From Lederbergia wuyishanensis (GTDB taxonomy: Bacteria > Bacillota > Bacilli > Bacillales > Bacillaceae_C), in assembly GCF_022900255.1 (NCBI RefSeq), contig NZ_JALIRM010000022.1:1-34815 (forward strand): 34,815 bases of DNA, given 5' to 3'. Of this stretch, positions 1 to 7,817 are shown one piece after another (the stretch's first letter is position 1; each line of letters opens with the position of its first letter). The translations under genes and the position numbers were made by a program. The notes beneath the pieces are model-generated. The model worked only from the letters and a program-made list of their open reading frames with translations, was not told the origin of the DNA and did not search any database.

Positions 1-284
1 TTATTGCGATCAAATTGATATTCCTTTGCACTATCATCAATAAATTGTTTTAGTTCTTCTGTGCGTAAAACTAAATCCTCTTCATCAAAAACACCTTCAG
101 CTAGTCGGCGGAAGAAGCGCGGCATCCCATTTTCAAGCACATTGCCCCTAACTCCAAGAAGAGAGGAGTTTGGAGAAATCATTTTTCCAATATTGATTAA
201 ATCGTGTTCTGTCCCGCCCGTTCCATGGAGGAGAAGGAGGGTAGGGGCTTGAGAATCATGTCCCTTCTGAAAAATATGATTCAT
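1..284 (-). CDS. mhqD: MhqD-like carboxylesterase / phospholipase family hydrolase, 3' end outside window
   Basis: Only the first 94 codons are present; the gene runs leftward off position 1. The start is ATG at 284-282, with a GGAGG site lying inside the last codons of mhqO, whose TGA ends two bases earlier. The visible part starts MNHIFQKGHD and contains LLLHGTGG (the oxyanion-loop HGxGG of alpha/beta hydrolases), then GNVLENGMPRFFRRLAEGVF, which is highly characteristic of the B. subtilis MhqD/YodD family. The GxSxG nucleophile would lie beyond the edge. In B. subtilis, mhqD and mhqO respond to methylhydroquinone and catechol through MhqR. Here the two are adjacent and almost certainly co-transcribed. 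The physiological substrate of MhqD is not known. Confidence 0.88.
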   Translation of the reverse strand, partial: MNHIFQKGHDSQAPTLLLLHGTGGTEHDLINIGKMISPNSSLLGVRGNVLENGMPRFFRRLAEGVFDEEDLVLRTEELKQFIDDSAKEYQFDRN

Positions 285-286
285 TT

Positions 287-1261
287 TCAATCCTCCGTTG
301 TATTTAATGGTTTTAGCTTAGCTTCAATTTGCTCTCTTTGTGGCTCTAAAAATGGAGGTAGAGCAAGTGATTCTCCTAAGTGATCGATATGCTCGTCTGT
401 ATCAAAGCCTGGTCCATCTGTAGCAAGTTCAAATAAAATGCCGTTTGGTTCTCTAAAGTAAAGTGAGCGGAAGTAAAAACGGTCGACAAACCCAGAATTC
501 GGAAATCTTGCAGAGCGTATGCGCGTAATCCATTCACGTAATTCTTCTTCATCCTCAACGCGGAAAGCTACGTGATGAACGCCGCCTCGACCTAATCTTT
601 CTGGAGGCAAATCGCTTCTTTCTTCTAAGTGTACCTCGGCTCCGCTTCCGCCTTCTCCTGTTTCAAATACGATAATATCTGGTTGTCCAGGGACTGGGGA
701 AGCATACTGACTAGCTTTTCTAAATCCAAGTAATTCGGTTAAAACAATGGCTGTCGGTTCAGCCATTCGGACTGTTAATTTAACCGGACCTAGTCCTGTT
801 ATCCCATGCTCACGGGGCACGACGCTTTTTTCCCAAGGAACCCCGGCGGCGACTCCAACATTATTCTCATCCGATACTAGAATAAGACGTTGACCTTCTG
901 GATCTTGAAAAGCCAATGTTGCCCGACCTGCGCGTTCTTTTATTTCTTCGTGCTCAACACCAAGTTCCTCAAAGCGTTTAGCCCAATAATGTAATGCTCC
1001 ATCATCTTTCACTCGCAGGGATAGAGCAGAAATACTGCTGACTCCTTCATGATTACGTGCAGCATTTGGAATTTCAAAAAAGGTCAATTCGGTTCCTGGA
1101 TTACCTCTTTCATCACCGTAAAAAAGGTGATAAACAGATGTATCATCCTGATTAACAGTTTTTTTAACGAGTCTCATTCCTAGTACTTTTGTATAAAAAT
1201 CTACGTTTAACTTAGCATTTGCTGTCATAGCAGAAACGTGATGAATTCCTTTAAGTTGCAT
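287..1261 (-). CDS. mhqO: MhqO-like ring-cleaving dioxygenase, two-domain VOC/glyoxalase fold
   Basis: This 324-residue protein belongs to the vicinal-oxygen-chelate superfamily as two tandem modules (about 1-130 and 150-285). Module one begins LKGIHHVSAMTANAKLNVDFY, with His near residues 7-8 as a likely metal ligand. Module two contains GGVHHVAFRVED and FREPNGILFELATDGPGF, supplying the usual His and Glu ligands. It matches the MhqO/YdfO family, thought to open or conjugate quinone and catechol rings in the cytosol. ATG at 1261 is preceded by AGGAGGG at good spacing. A sigma-A promoter and a palindrome lie just upstream. mhqD follows after a two-base gap. Its exact reaction in this organism is inferred. 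Confidence 0.88.
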   Translation of the reverse strand: MQLKGIHHVSAMTANAKLNVDFYTKVLGMRLVKKTVNQDDTSVYHLFYGDERGNPGTELTFFEIPNAARNHEGVSSISALSLRVKDDGALHYWAKRFEELGVEHEEIKERAGRATLAFQDPEGQRLILVSDENNVGVAAGVPWEKSVVPREHGITGLGPVKLTVRMAEPTAIVLTELLGFRKASQYASPVPGQPDIIVFETGEGGSGAEVHLEERSDLPPERLGRGGVHHVAFRVEDEEELREWITRIRSARFPNSGFVDRFYFRSLYFREPNGILFELATDGPGFDTDEHIDHLGESLALPPFLEPQREQIEAKLKPLNTTED

Positions 1262-1292
1262 GTATAAACCCTCCTAATAAGTGGTTAAGTTA

Positions 1293-1321
1293 ATTGTATA
1301 ACAATAAATAATACTAGTCAA
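1293..1321 (-). promoter_or_regulatory. Sigma-A-type promoter of mhqO-mhqD
   Basis: Read leftward, a TTGACT -35 box (1321-1316) and a TACAAT -10 box (1298-1293) are separated by exactly 17 bases. They lie about 30 bases upstream of the mhqO start codon. Confidence 0.7.
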
Positions 1322-1330
1322 TTATAAGTA

Positions 1331-1347
1331 ACTTACATTTTGTAAGT
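1331..1347. promoter_or_regulatory. Palindromic operator candidate upstream of mhqO
   Basis: ACTTAC and GTAAGT are perfect inverted 6-base arms around a 5-base AT centre. The palindrome sits about 10 bases upstream of the -35 box. Its shape suits a dimeric winged-helix regulator such as a MarR/MhqR or DUF24-type quinone sensor, but no regulator gene is adjacent, so the assignment is inference. Confidence 0.45.
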
Positions 1348-1361
1348 ATATAATGATATAA

Positions 1362-1388
1362 AAAGCCGAAACTATATGTCTCGGCTTT
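1362..1388 (-). terminator. Terminator of the LysM/GH18 gene
   Basis: Perfect 8-base arms AAAGCCGA and TCGGCTTT flank an 11-base loop. On the minus strand the stem runs into a T-tract. It overlaps the stop codon of the leftward gene ending at 1387 and also shields the mhqO promoter from read-through. Confidence 0.75.
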
Positions 1389-2793
1389 ACACTTTCCGAA
1401 CGATAAAATTATTCTCGAGCAAAAGCCAATTTTGTGGGAATGGATAACCGAGCACCCAATAACTAATTCCACGTAGACGATAGTCTTTTACTAGTTCAAA
1501 CTTAGCTTGAGCACTCCGGGCATCCTCAAACCATACTTCATGCTGTCTCCCTTGTTCATCAGTATATCGATAAAAAGGCGTTTGAGAAATGCGATCGTAT
1601 TGAATCGTTGCATTATATTTGTCCGCACGTCGGATTGCTTCTTGCATATCAAAAGTCTCGGCTTCTTGACCTTTCACATGAGGAAGGAGCCAATCCCGCG
1701 CATATAGCTGGAATCCCATGAATATTTTATTCCTTGGAATAACGGTCACAGCGTAATCAATCACTCGTCTAATTTGATTGAGGGGAGAAATTGCCTGTGG
1801 TGGACCAAAACGGTATCCCCATTCATATGTCATGAGTACGACAAAATCGACAATTCTTCCGTGCGCAGCATAATCGTGAGCTTCATATAACAATCCCTTT
1901 TGTTCACTGCTTGTTTTGGGTGCTAATGCAGTTGAAACAAAGTAGCCTAAAGGATGAAGTCTATTGACTGCACGCTGTAAAAATTGGTTATAAAGTTCAC
2001 GATCAGTTTGGCGAACATTTTCAAAATCAATATTCAATCCTCTATAACCTTTTGCTTTCATAATATTGATGACATTAGTAAGAAGCCGTTCTTGGAGCTG
2101 TGTGTTTGATAGAATGGTATGAGCTAGAGTCGTTCCTGGGTCTTGGAAAGTAAAGTTAGTAATGCACATTATAGGAGCGACATTAGTTTCCTTTGCCGCT
2201 TGGATGGCTTGTTCGTCCCTTATAGATGAAAGGCTTCCGTCTGCTTGCATAATATAGCCAAAAGGGGACATATACGTTAAATGTTCACCGACTTCACGAA
2301 CCTCTCTTCCTCCCGTTTCCCCCATATTAATGATATAGGCATTTACGTCAATTACAGGTTTCGAAAATGGAATTATTAATCGAGTCCCAATAAAAATAGT
2401 TGTCTGTGTTAATTGATTAGCACGCATGATTTCGCGGACAGTCGTTCCAAAGCGTTGAGCAATTGTGGCTAAAGTATCTCCTGCTTGAACCGCGTACGTC
2501 CTGGCAGGAATGATAAGCTCTATTCCAACATTAATCATTGAAGGATGTGTCAATTGGTTAATTTGAATGATGGATTGAATGGGAACACCGTATCTTTGTG
2601 CTATTTGCCAAAGTGTTTCTCCACTACGGACAACATGTTGCGTTGCGCTAATTGGAATGACAAGTGACTGACCTACTAATAGCTTATTAGGATTCGGTAA
2701 TTGATTTGCAGTTGCAATGCTTTGGACAGTGCTTCCATACCGATTAGCAATACTCCATAACGTATCTCCTTTTTGAACGACATCAATAATCAT
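1387..2793 (-). CDS. Spore-type peptidoglycan hydrolase: three LysM domains plus GH18 (SleL/YaaH family)
   Basis: This 468-residue protein has three LysM modules (about 3-47, 52-96 and 99-142) followed by a glycoside hydrolase 18 domain (about 150-465). The GH18 active-site motif reads GLNIDFENV, placing the catalytic acid at about Glu258 with Asp256 in support. LMTYEWGYRFGPP further on is also typical. SleL/YaaH enzymes are N-acetylglucosaminidases that attack cortex fragments during spore germination. They lack a signal peptide, as here, and are deposited on the forespore by the mother cell. The SleL/YaaH proteins I know carry two LysM modules, so three is more than usual. ATG at 2793 is preceded by AGGGGTGG. 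A 10-base palindrome GTCATATGAC lies about 20 bases upstream. Confidence 0.88.
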   Translation of the reverse strand: MIIDVVQKGDTLWSIANRYGSTVQSIATANQLPNPNKLLVGQSLVIPISATQHVVRSGETLWQIAQRYGVPIQSIIQINQLTHPSMINVGIELIIPARTYAVQAGDTLATIAQRFGTTVREIMRANQLTQTTIFIGTRLIIPFSKPVIDVNAYIINMGETGGREVREVGEHLTYMSPFGYIMQADGSLSSIRDEQAIQAAKETNVAPIMCITNFTFQDPGTTLAHTILSNTQLQERLLTNVINIMKAKGYRGLNIDFENVRQTDRELYNQFLQRAVNRLHPLGYFVSTALAPKTSSEQKGLLYEAHDYAAHGRIVDFVVLMTYEWGYRFGPPQAISPLNQIRRVIDYAVTVIPRNKIFMGFQLYARDWLLPHVKGQEAETFDMQEAIRRADKYNATIQYDRISQTPFYRYTDEQGRQHEVWFEDARSAQAKFELVKDYRLRGISYWVLGYPFPQNWLLLENNFIVRKV

Positions 2794-2882
2794 AGTACCA
2801 CCCCTAATCTGGTCATATGACTAATGTATGCTTGGAAAATCAATGAGAGACTAGAAAAGAAAGGATGTATCCAACATTAAAA

Positions 2883-2904
2883 CCCCTCTTCACATGAAAA
2901 GGGG
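2883..2904 (-). terminator. Terminator of the MarR/HlyD/MFS efflux operon
   Basis: On the minus strand, CCCCTTTTC and GAAGAGGGG pair over 9 bases with one G-U, around a 4-base loop, and TTTT follows. It lies 16 bases past the stop codon of the MFS gene. Confidence 0.75.
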
Positions 2905-2920
2905 GGGGTTGATAGAATCT

Positions 2921-4672
2921 TTATTCATTGATGGAAGGCTTTGCCCTTTTAATAAAGAATGCTAGTAATAATGCAACTGCTGCAATACCAGTTGCAACTA
3001 CGAATGCATCATTAATTCCACTTATTGTTGCTTTCTTTACTGCTTCTCCATATATCAAGGATGTTGCAAGACCCTGTCCCTGATTAACAGGAATTCCAGC
3101 GATTGCAGAGAGACCAGTTCCGAGTTCTGTAATTTTATTAGCTATATAGGGATTTGTAGTCGCAATCACATTTGAATAGTTTGCCGTATGGAAGGCGCTT
3201 CTTGTTGTCATGACTGTAATAAGAAACGCCGTTCCGATACTTCCAGCAACAGTCCTAGCCGTATTAGAAGCAGATGTACCATGGCCTGCAAGTCTTGTTG
3301 GAAGCTGGTTCATACCTTCAGTCGTCACTGTCATAGATAAAAAGGACATGCCGAACATGCGCATTACATATAAGAACATGATGAAACCGTAAGAAGTGGT
3401 CGTGGATAATGTCGTGAATTGCCATGTTGTAATAACTGTTATCATGAGACCGAAGACAGCCAACCACCGTGCGCCCATCTTATCAAAGAGCCTACCTGAT
3501 ATCGGCATCATGATCGCCATGACGATTGCACCTGGGAGCATTAATAAGCCGGAATCCAAGGCAGAAAACCCACGAATATTTTGCAAATATATTGGCAGCA
3601 AGAGCATAGCAGCAAACATAGCCATATTGATGATTGACCCAATAACGGTAGTCAATGCGAAAATATCATATTTAAAAACACGAAGCTCTAGCATTGGTTC
3701 ATCTGTCGTTAATTCACGCCAGATGAAGGCTATTAAACCGAGAATACCAATAATAAGGGTTACGACAACGACTGTGCTATTCCAACCATGATTCCCTGCT
3801 TCACTAAAGCCGTAAAGCAAAAAACCTAAGCCGATTGTCGAGAAAATAAATCCATACGTATCAAATTTAGGTTTTGTAATTTCTGTAACATCAACCATCC
3901 AGAAGAACGCTAATATTAAAGCAAATATCCCGAAAGGAATTACTATATCAAAAAGAATCCTCCAAGAATAATGACCAATTAACCAACCCGATAAGGTAGG
4001 TCCGATTGCAGGTGCAAAAAGAATGGCAACGCCGAACAATCCCATTGCCGCACCACGCTTTTCCTTAGGATAAATGGTTAAGAAGACGGTCATCAATAAC
4101 GGCATGATGATTCCGGCACCGGCAGCCTGTACAACTCTCCCTAACATGAGGAGGGAAAAGGAGGTTGAAATTGAACAAATAATCGAACCTACTGTAAAAG
4201 CTGATACGGCTGATAGGAATAGTTTCCTTGTGCCGAGTCTAGCTATTAAAAAAGCAGTGATTGGAATGAAAATTCCATTCGTAAGCATGTAACCTGTTGA
4301 TAGCCATTGTACAGTGCTTGCGGAAATGCTTAAGTCATTCATGATATGTGGAATTGCTACATTTAGTAATGTTTGGTTTAAAATAGCAACGAAAGCTCCG
4401 AGCATCATAGCCATAACAATTTTTCCACGCTGATGTTCAAATCGAGCTGGGTCTATTGTGCTTTTTGGTTTTGGATCCGATTCTTTCTGATCAGGGTCAC
4501 TTTCAGCAAGGGCTGCTGTCAATGCAGCTTGACTATCTGTTTCATCGAGATCTAATTTCGGATTGTTCTTTTGAATACTCGACGGCTTCCTATCCCTTTT
4601 GAGTACCATGAAATTAACAACAACTAGCAGAAGAATGGAAATAAGAATATAACCTGCGATGTATATCGACAT
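2921..4672 (-). CDS. DHA2-family (EmrB/QacA type) MFS multidrug efflux permease with N-terminal membrane extension
   Basis: This is a 583-residue, proton-driven 14-TM drug exporter of the EmrB/LmrB class. The core begins near residue 85, with LNQTLLNVAIPHIMNDL in TM1 and WLSTGYMLTNGIFIPITAFL in TM2. GRVVQAAGAGIIMPL is the motif C region. Unusually, the core is preceded by a separate hydrophobic helix (about residues 2-23) and a polar, acidic, proline-bearing linker of about 60 residues. The longest frame starts at a GTG (4681) touching the previous stop. ATG at 4672, with AGGTG six bases before it, is the better start. It follows the HlyD-like adaptor in the same operon, the arrangement I recall for B. 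subtilis yhbI-yhbJ-yhcA. Substrates are unknown. Confidence 0.88.
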   Translation of the reverse strand: MSIYIAGYILISILLLVVVNFMVLKRDRKPSSIQKNNPKLDLDETDSQAALTAALAESDPDQKESDPKPKSTIDPARFEHQRGKIVMAMMLGAFVAILNQTLLNVAIPHIMNDLSISASTVQWLSTGYMLTNGIFIPITAFLIARLGTRKLFLSAVSAFTVGSIICSISTSFSLLMLGRVVQAAGAGIIMPLLMTVFLTIYPKEKRGAAMGLFGVAILFAPAIGPTLSGWLIGHYSWRILFDIVIPFGIFALILAFFWMVDVTEITKPKFDTYGFIFSTIGLGFLLYGFSEAGNHGWNSTVVVVTLIIGILGLIAFIWRELTTDEPMLELRVFKYDIFALTTVIGSIINMAMFAAMLLLPIYLQNIRGFSALDSGLLMLPGAIVMAIMMPISGRLFDKMGARWLAVFGLMITVITTWQFTTLSTTTSYGFIMFLYVMRMFGMSFLSMTVTTEGMNQLPTRLAGHGTSASNTARTVAGSIGTAFLITVMTTRSAFHTANYSNVIATTNPYIANKITELGTGLSAIAGIPVNQGQGLATSLIYGEAVKKATISGINDAFVVATGIAAVALLLAFFIKRAKPSINE

Positions 4673-4681
4673 GTTTATCAC

Positions 4682-5329
4682 CTACTTATGAATTCGCACA
4701 GTTACATTCATGCCAGGAATCAATTTTTCCGCATAAGCTTCTATATTTATTTTTATAGGAATGACTTGCGTTTCTTTCGTATAGTTCCCTGTTGCATTAC
4801 TGGATGGCAAAAGTGAAAAAGTTCCTGCGGTAGCAAGTCCAATTTCATCAACTGTGCCGTATAATGTTGTATTCGGATAAGCATCTACATAAATATCAAC
4901 ATCTTGACCAATTTTAATATCCTTAAGATCTGTTTCTTCAACATTGGCCGTTACCCAAAGGTTATTAAAGTCATAACTGATTGCAAGCGGGATACCAGCA
5001 CCTACGATTGTATTTTTCACTGCGTTGTTGCGAACGATTGTGCCATCGGTAGGAGCTTTAATATCCATCTCTATGCGACCTTGATCGCTGTTCATTTCTA
5101 CTTTTCCAAGAGTATCGCCTTTATTAAAGGAATCACCTGTTTTTACTTTCCAATCTATTAATTGCCCGTTCACAGGGGAAGCGATATTTACTTGCTGTCC
5201 AGCAATTTGAGCATTGTTTGTCTTCAAATAGATTGCTTTTTGATTATAGTAATAGTACCCGGCAAATCCTCCTCCTACGAGGATGACAAGTAAAAATACG
5301 TTTAACAGAATCATTCGTTTTGCGTTCAT
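4682..5329 (-). CDS. HlyD/EmrA-like membrane-fusion adaptor of the efflux operon
   Basis: This 215-residue protein has one N-terminal membrane helix (about 5-24), then the lipoyl/barrel-sandwich hybrid: INIASPVNGQLIDWKVKTGD and IKAPTDGTIVRNNAVK are its two halves. A beta-barrel region ending in LIPGMNVTVRI follows. There is no long coiled-coil hairpin, so it is a short adaptor as expected without an outer membrane. It probably assists the MFS pump encoded immediately downstream. The longest frame begins at a TTG (5356) without a ribosome site. ATG at 5329, eight bases after CAGGGAGGA, is chosen. It starts 28 bases after the MarR stop, consistent with co-transcription. Confidence 0.86.
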   Translation of the reverse strand: MNAKRMILLNVFLLVILVGGGFAGYYYYNQKAIYLKTNNAQIAGQQVNIASPVNGQLIDWKVKTGDSFNKGDTLGKVEMNSDQGRIEMDIKAPTDGTIVRNNAVKNTIVGAGIPLAISYDFNNLWVTANVEETDLKDIKIGQDVDIYVDAYPNTTLYGTVDEIGLATAGTFSLLPSSNATGNYTKETQVIPIKINIEAYAEKLIPGMNVTVRIHK

Positions 5330-5357
5330 GATGTTTATTCCTCCCTGAACTGGCAAC

Positions 5358-5792
5358 TTATTGTTTTAGTATAGTTAATATTTGTTCATGTATACTTAAT
5401 AGCTGTTCAATGTCCTTTTTTGGCAGTTTTGCAATTTCATTAAGTTTTTTAACTAACAAAGATTCACTTTCCACAACTTGTTCCAACTTTTCTTCGCCTT
5501 TTTTTGATAGTCGAATGGTAATGGCACGACGATCATGAGAGGGGGTATGGCGTTCTAAAAGTTCTTGCTGGACTAGTCGATCTACAACCCCACTTACCGT
5601 GCTATTCGTTAGCTTCAGGTATTCCGCTAACTCAACAAGCCCTATATTTGGACTGGAAGAAACTTTGTATAATGTTTTGAGCTGTGGAACTGTTAAACCG
5701 TTATGCTCTGCATCGATTTTAGACAACTTATAAAGCATTTTATTTATATTTGAAAAAGAATTTAAAATCTCGTTATTAAAGGCATTTTTCAC
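5358..5792 (-). CDS. MarR-family transcriptional regulator of the efflux operon
   Basis: This is a 144-residue winged-helix protein. LTVPQLKTLYKVSSSPNIGLVELAEYLKLTNSTVSGVVDRLVQQELLERH contains helices 2-4 of the MarR fold with its recognition helix (TNSTVSGVVDRLV). SHDRRAITIRLSKKG forms the wing with the conserved DxR motif. It starts at GTG (5792-5790) behind AAGGAG. As first gene of the MarR-adaptor-pump operon it is most likely an autorepressor released by a drug or phenolic ligand. The promoter and the palindrome just upstream support this. The ligand cannot be told from sequence. Confidence 0.88.
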   Translation of the reverse strand: MKNAFNNEILNSFSNINKMLYKLSKIDAEHNGLTVPQLKTLYKVSSSPNIGLVELAEYLKLTNSTVSGVVDRLVQQELLERHTPSHDRRAITIRLSKKGEEKLEQVVESESLLVKKLNEIAKLPKKDIEQLLSIHEQILTILKQ

Positions 5793-5835
5793 TATGTTTC
5801 TCCTTTCCCTTTTCAGTTAATTCCAACCCTAATAA

Positions 5836-5847
5836 TTCGCATGCGAA
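5836..5847. promoter_or_regulatory. MarR operator candidate overlapping the transcription start
   Basis: TTCGCATGCGAA is a perfect 12-base palindrome directly downstream of the -10 box. A second half-site, TCGCAT (5857-5862), lies inside the promoter spacer. This placement fits occlusion of RNA polymerase by the adjacent MarR protein. Confidence 0.6.
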
Positions 5848-5849
5848 AT

Positions 5850-5878
5850 ATATTACTCGCATCATTACTATGTGTCAA
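5850..5878 (-). promoter_or_regulatory. Sigma-A promoter of the MarR efflux operon
   Basis: Reading leftward, TTGACA (5878-5873), a 17-base spacer and TAATAT (5855-5850) form a near-consensus promoter. Transcription should begin near 5843, inside the palindrome described separately. Confidence 0.8.
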
Positions 5879-5939
5879 GTTATTATTATAGTCATCTAAA
5901 CTTTCTTGGTCCTTTTTGAGCGTCGAGATAATGATTTAA

Positions 5940-5984
5940 AAAACAGCTGAAAATCCTGAATATATACGGGTTTAAGGCTGTTTT
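5940..5984. other. Hairpin in the MarR/azlC divergent region
   Basis: AAAACAGC and GCTGTTTT are perfect 8-base arms 29 bases apart. The hairpin sits upstream of a TATAAT box (6011-6016) that probably serves azlC. No gene ends here, so it may be a leftover terminator or an insulating structure. A -35 box for azlC is not clear. Confidence 0.35.
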
Positions 5985-6073
5985 CTTCATTTCAACTGTA
6001 AAAGTCAGGTTATAATATAAATAACTATTTCAGATATCGCTTTCTTGCTTTTATATGGAAGGAGCCAAGTAAT

Positions 6074-6766
6074 GTGAAAGAAACCATAAGTACGGTAAAA
6101 GTGGGATTTATGCAAGCTTTACCATTAGCAATTGCCATTGCAGCATATGGATTATCGTATGGGGTCCTTGCAACTCAAGCTGATTTAAATATATGGAGTA
6201 CAGTGGCCATGTCCATTTTTGTCTTCTCGGGTTCCGTCCAATTAGTGACGGTCGCAATGTTGGCAGGTGGCGCAACGCTAACGAGTATTTTTTTGACTAC
6301 TTTATTATTAAATTTGCGTAATTTATTATACGGGGCTGCTCTTGCTGAAGGTCTTTCTTCTGCTAAAAGGAAATGGAGATGCTTATTGTCTTTTGGTGTA
6401 TCCGATGAATCCTTTGTTTTAGCAAGTGCCAGGTTTAAAAGATTTGGACCTGATCCGCTTTATTTTGGGATTGTGATTGCGACATTTTATTTCGCATGGA
6501 TTTTATCTTCCTATCTTGGTGCGTTTCTTGGTGGGCAGTTTGATCCGATAAAATGGGGACTGGACTTGGCGTTTCCAGTTACTTTTACAGCCCTTCTCAT
6601 TCCTTCATTAAAAGGGAAGCCAATTATTGCTACAGCACTTGCCGCAGCAATAATTGCGTGGGGACTCGAATATTATGCACCGGGTAATGACTTGACGATA
6701 ATCATTACTGGAATGGTTTCTCCGTTAGTCGGGCTTTATATAGGAAGGAGGAACGAAATTGCATAG
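6074..6766 (+). CDS. azlC: AzlC-family branched-chain amino acid exporter, large subunit
   Basis: This 230-residue membrane protein has six or seven hydrophobic segments. It begins with FMQALPLAIAIAAYGLSYGVL and continues with FVFSGSVQLVTVAMLAGGA and LNLRNLLYGAAL, hallmarks of the AzlC family. AzlCD exports branched-chain amino acids, and overexpression gives 4-azaleucine resistance in B. subtilis. GTG at 6074 is the start, with GGAAGGAG nine bases upstream. An ATG two bases earlier is closed at once by TGA and is not used. azlD overlaps the end by eight bases, so translation is coupled. No Lrp-like azlB lies nearby. Confidence 0.9.
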   Translation: MKETISTVKVGFMQALPLAIAIAAYGLSYGVLATQADLNIWSTVAMSIFVFSGSVQLVTVAMLAGGATLTSIFLTTLLLNLRNLLYGAALAEGLSSAKRKWRCLLSFGVSDESFVLASARFKRFGPDPLYFGIVIATFYFAWILSSYLGAFLGGQFDPIKWGLDLAFPVTFTALLIPSLKGKPIIATALAAAIIAWGLEYYAPGNDLTIIITGMVSPLVGLYIGRRNEIA

Positions 6767-7070
6767 CTGGCTCCTTATCGGTTTACTAGCAGTTTCTACC
6801 TTTTTATCAAGGATAGTTGGTGTAAGCGTCATGGCGGGAAATGAAATGAATCCCACTCTACGTTTGTATTTTAGTTACGTTCCGATTGCTATAATGACTG
6901 CCTTGATAGTGAAACAAATTTTTATGACGACAAATGAGGAAATCGTTATTTCTCTACCTGTTTTAGCTGCATGCCTTGCCACTGCTATTACTATTAAACT
7001 AACGAAATTGTTCCTGCCTTCAGTCGTAATTGGCGTGATGATTGGATTAGTAGTTCGTTTTCTATTCTAA
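6759..7070 (+). CDS. azlD: AzlD-family small subunit of branched-chain amino acid exporter
   Basis: This 103-residue protein has four predicted membrane helices ([67 protein letters not shown]), as in AzlD, the obligate partner of AzlC. It starts at TTG (6759) after AGGAGGAA, inside the last codons of azlC. Its 3' end overlaps the 3' end of the opposing pxpA by nine bases. There is no room for a terminator between the convergent operons, so antisense read-through is possible. Confidence 0.88.
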   Translation: MHSWLLIGLLAVSTFLSRIVGVSVMAGNEMNPTLRLYFSYVPIAIMTALIVKQIFMTTNEEIVISLPVLAACLATAITIKLTKLFLPSVVIGVMIGLVVRFLF

Positions 7071-7817
7071 TGCTATAGAAATCTTCTCAATAGCAAAAAC
7101 TTCATGGATTTTTTTTGCAAACTGCAACGCCTGTGCCCCGTCTCCATGAATACATATGGTATCTGCCTTAATGCTGATGTTTTTTCCATCTATAGAAGTG
7201 ACTTTTTGTTCCTTCACCATTTTGACGACTTGGGAAATAGCTGTACCTGTATTAGAAATAAGAGCGTTTGGATTTGATCTTGGGGTAAGGGTTCCATCGT
7301 TTTGGTACGTACGATCAGCAAACACTTCGCTCGCAGTTGCAAGTCCTATTTTTTCTCCTGCATAAATGAGAGAGCTGCCAGCTAATCCATATAAGATGAG
7401 TTGTGGGTCAAAATGATAAACAGCTTCTGCTATGGCTGTTGCAAGATTTTCATCAACTGCGGTCATATTATATAAAGCGCCATGCGGCTTCACATGATGT
7501 AAAGTACCGCCTTGTGCTTTTACGAAAGCGCCTAAAGCACCGATTTGATATAAAACCATTTCATAAGCTTCTCGTGGAGTGATAGACATGTTCCTTCGTC
7601 CGAATCCTTGGAGGTCAGGAAACCCTGGGTGGGCTCCAATACTCACTCCGCTTTCAATCGCCAATTTAACTGTTTTATTCATAGTCGCAGGATCACCGGC
7701 ATGAAAACCACAAGCAATATTAGCTGATGAAATATAGCGCATGATTTCTTTGTCATTACCCAATGTATAATTCCCGAAACTTTCGCCCAAATCACAGTTC
7801 AAATCTACCTTATACAT
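7062..7817 (-). CDS. pxpA: 5-oxoprolinase subunit A, LamB/YcsF family
   Basis: This 251-residue cytosolic protein opens with the family signature [14 protein letters not shown] and continues with [38 protein letters not shown] and [11 protein letters not shown], all diagnostic of PxpA (YcsF). With PxpB and PxpC it forms the ATP-dependent prokaryotic 5-oxoprolinase that opens pyroglutamate to glutamate. Full length. ATG at 7817 follows GGAGGG and overlaps the end of pxpC by eight bases, so it is the last gene of the pxpBCA operon. Confidence 0.93.
   Translation of the reverse strand: MYKVDLNCDLGESFGNYTLGNDKEIMRYISSANIACGFHAGDPATMNKTVKLAIESGVSIGAHPGFPDLQGFGRRNMSITPREAYEMVLYQIGALGAFVKAQGGTLHHVKPHGALYNMTAVDENLATAIAEAVYHFDPQLILYGLAGSSLIYAGEKIGLATASEVFADRTYQNDGTLTPRSNPNALISNTGTAISQVVKMVKEQKVTSIDGKNISIKADTICIHGDGAQALQFAKKIHEVFAIEKISIALE

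Noticed and set aside
2812-2840. CATACATT element upstream of the LysM/GH18 gene as a sporulation sigma-E -10 box
   Set aside because: No matching -35 at 14-16 bases could be found, so a sigma-E promoter is not claimed.
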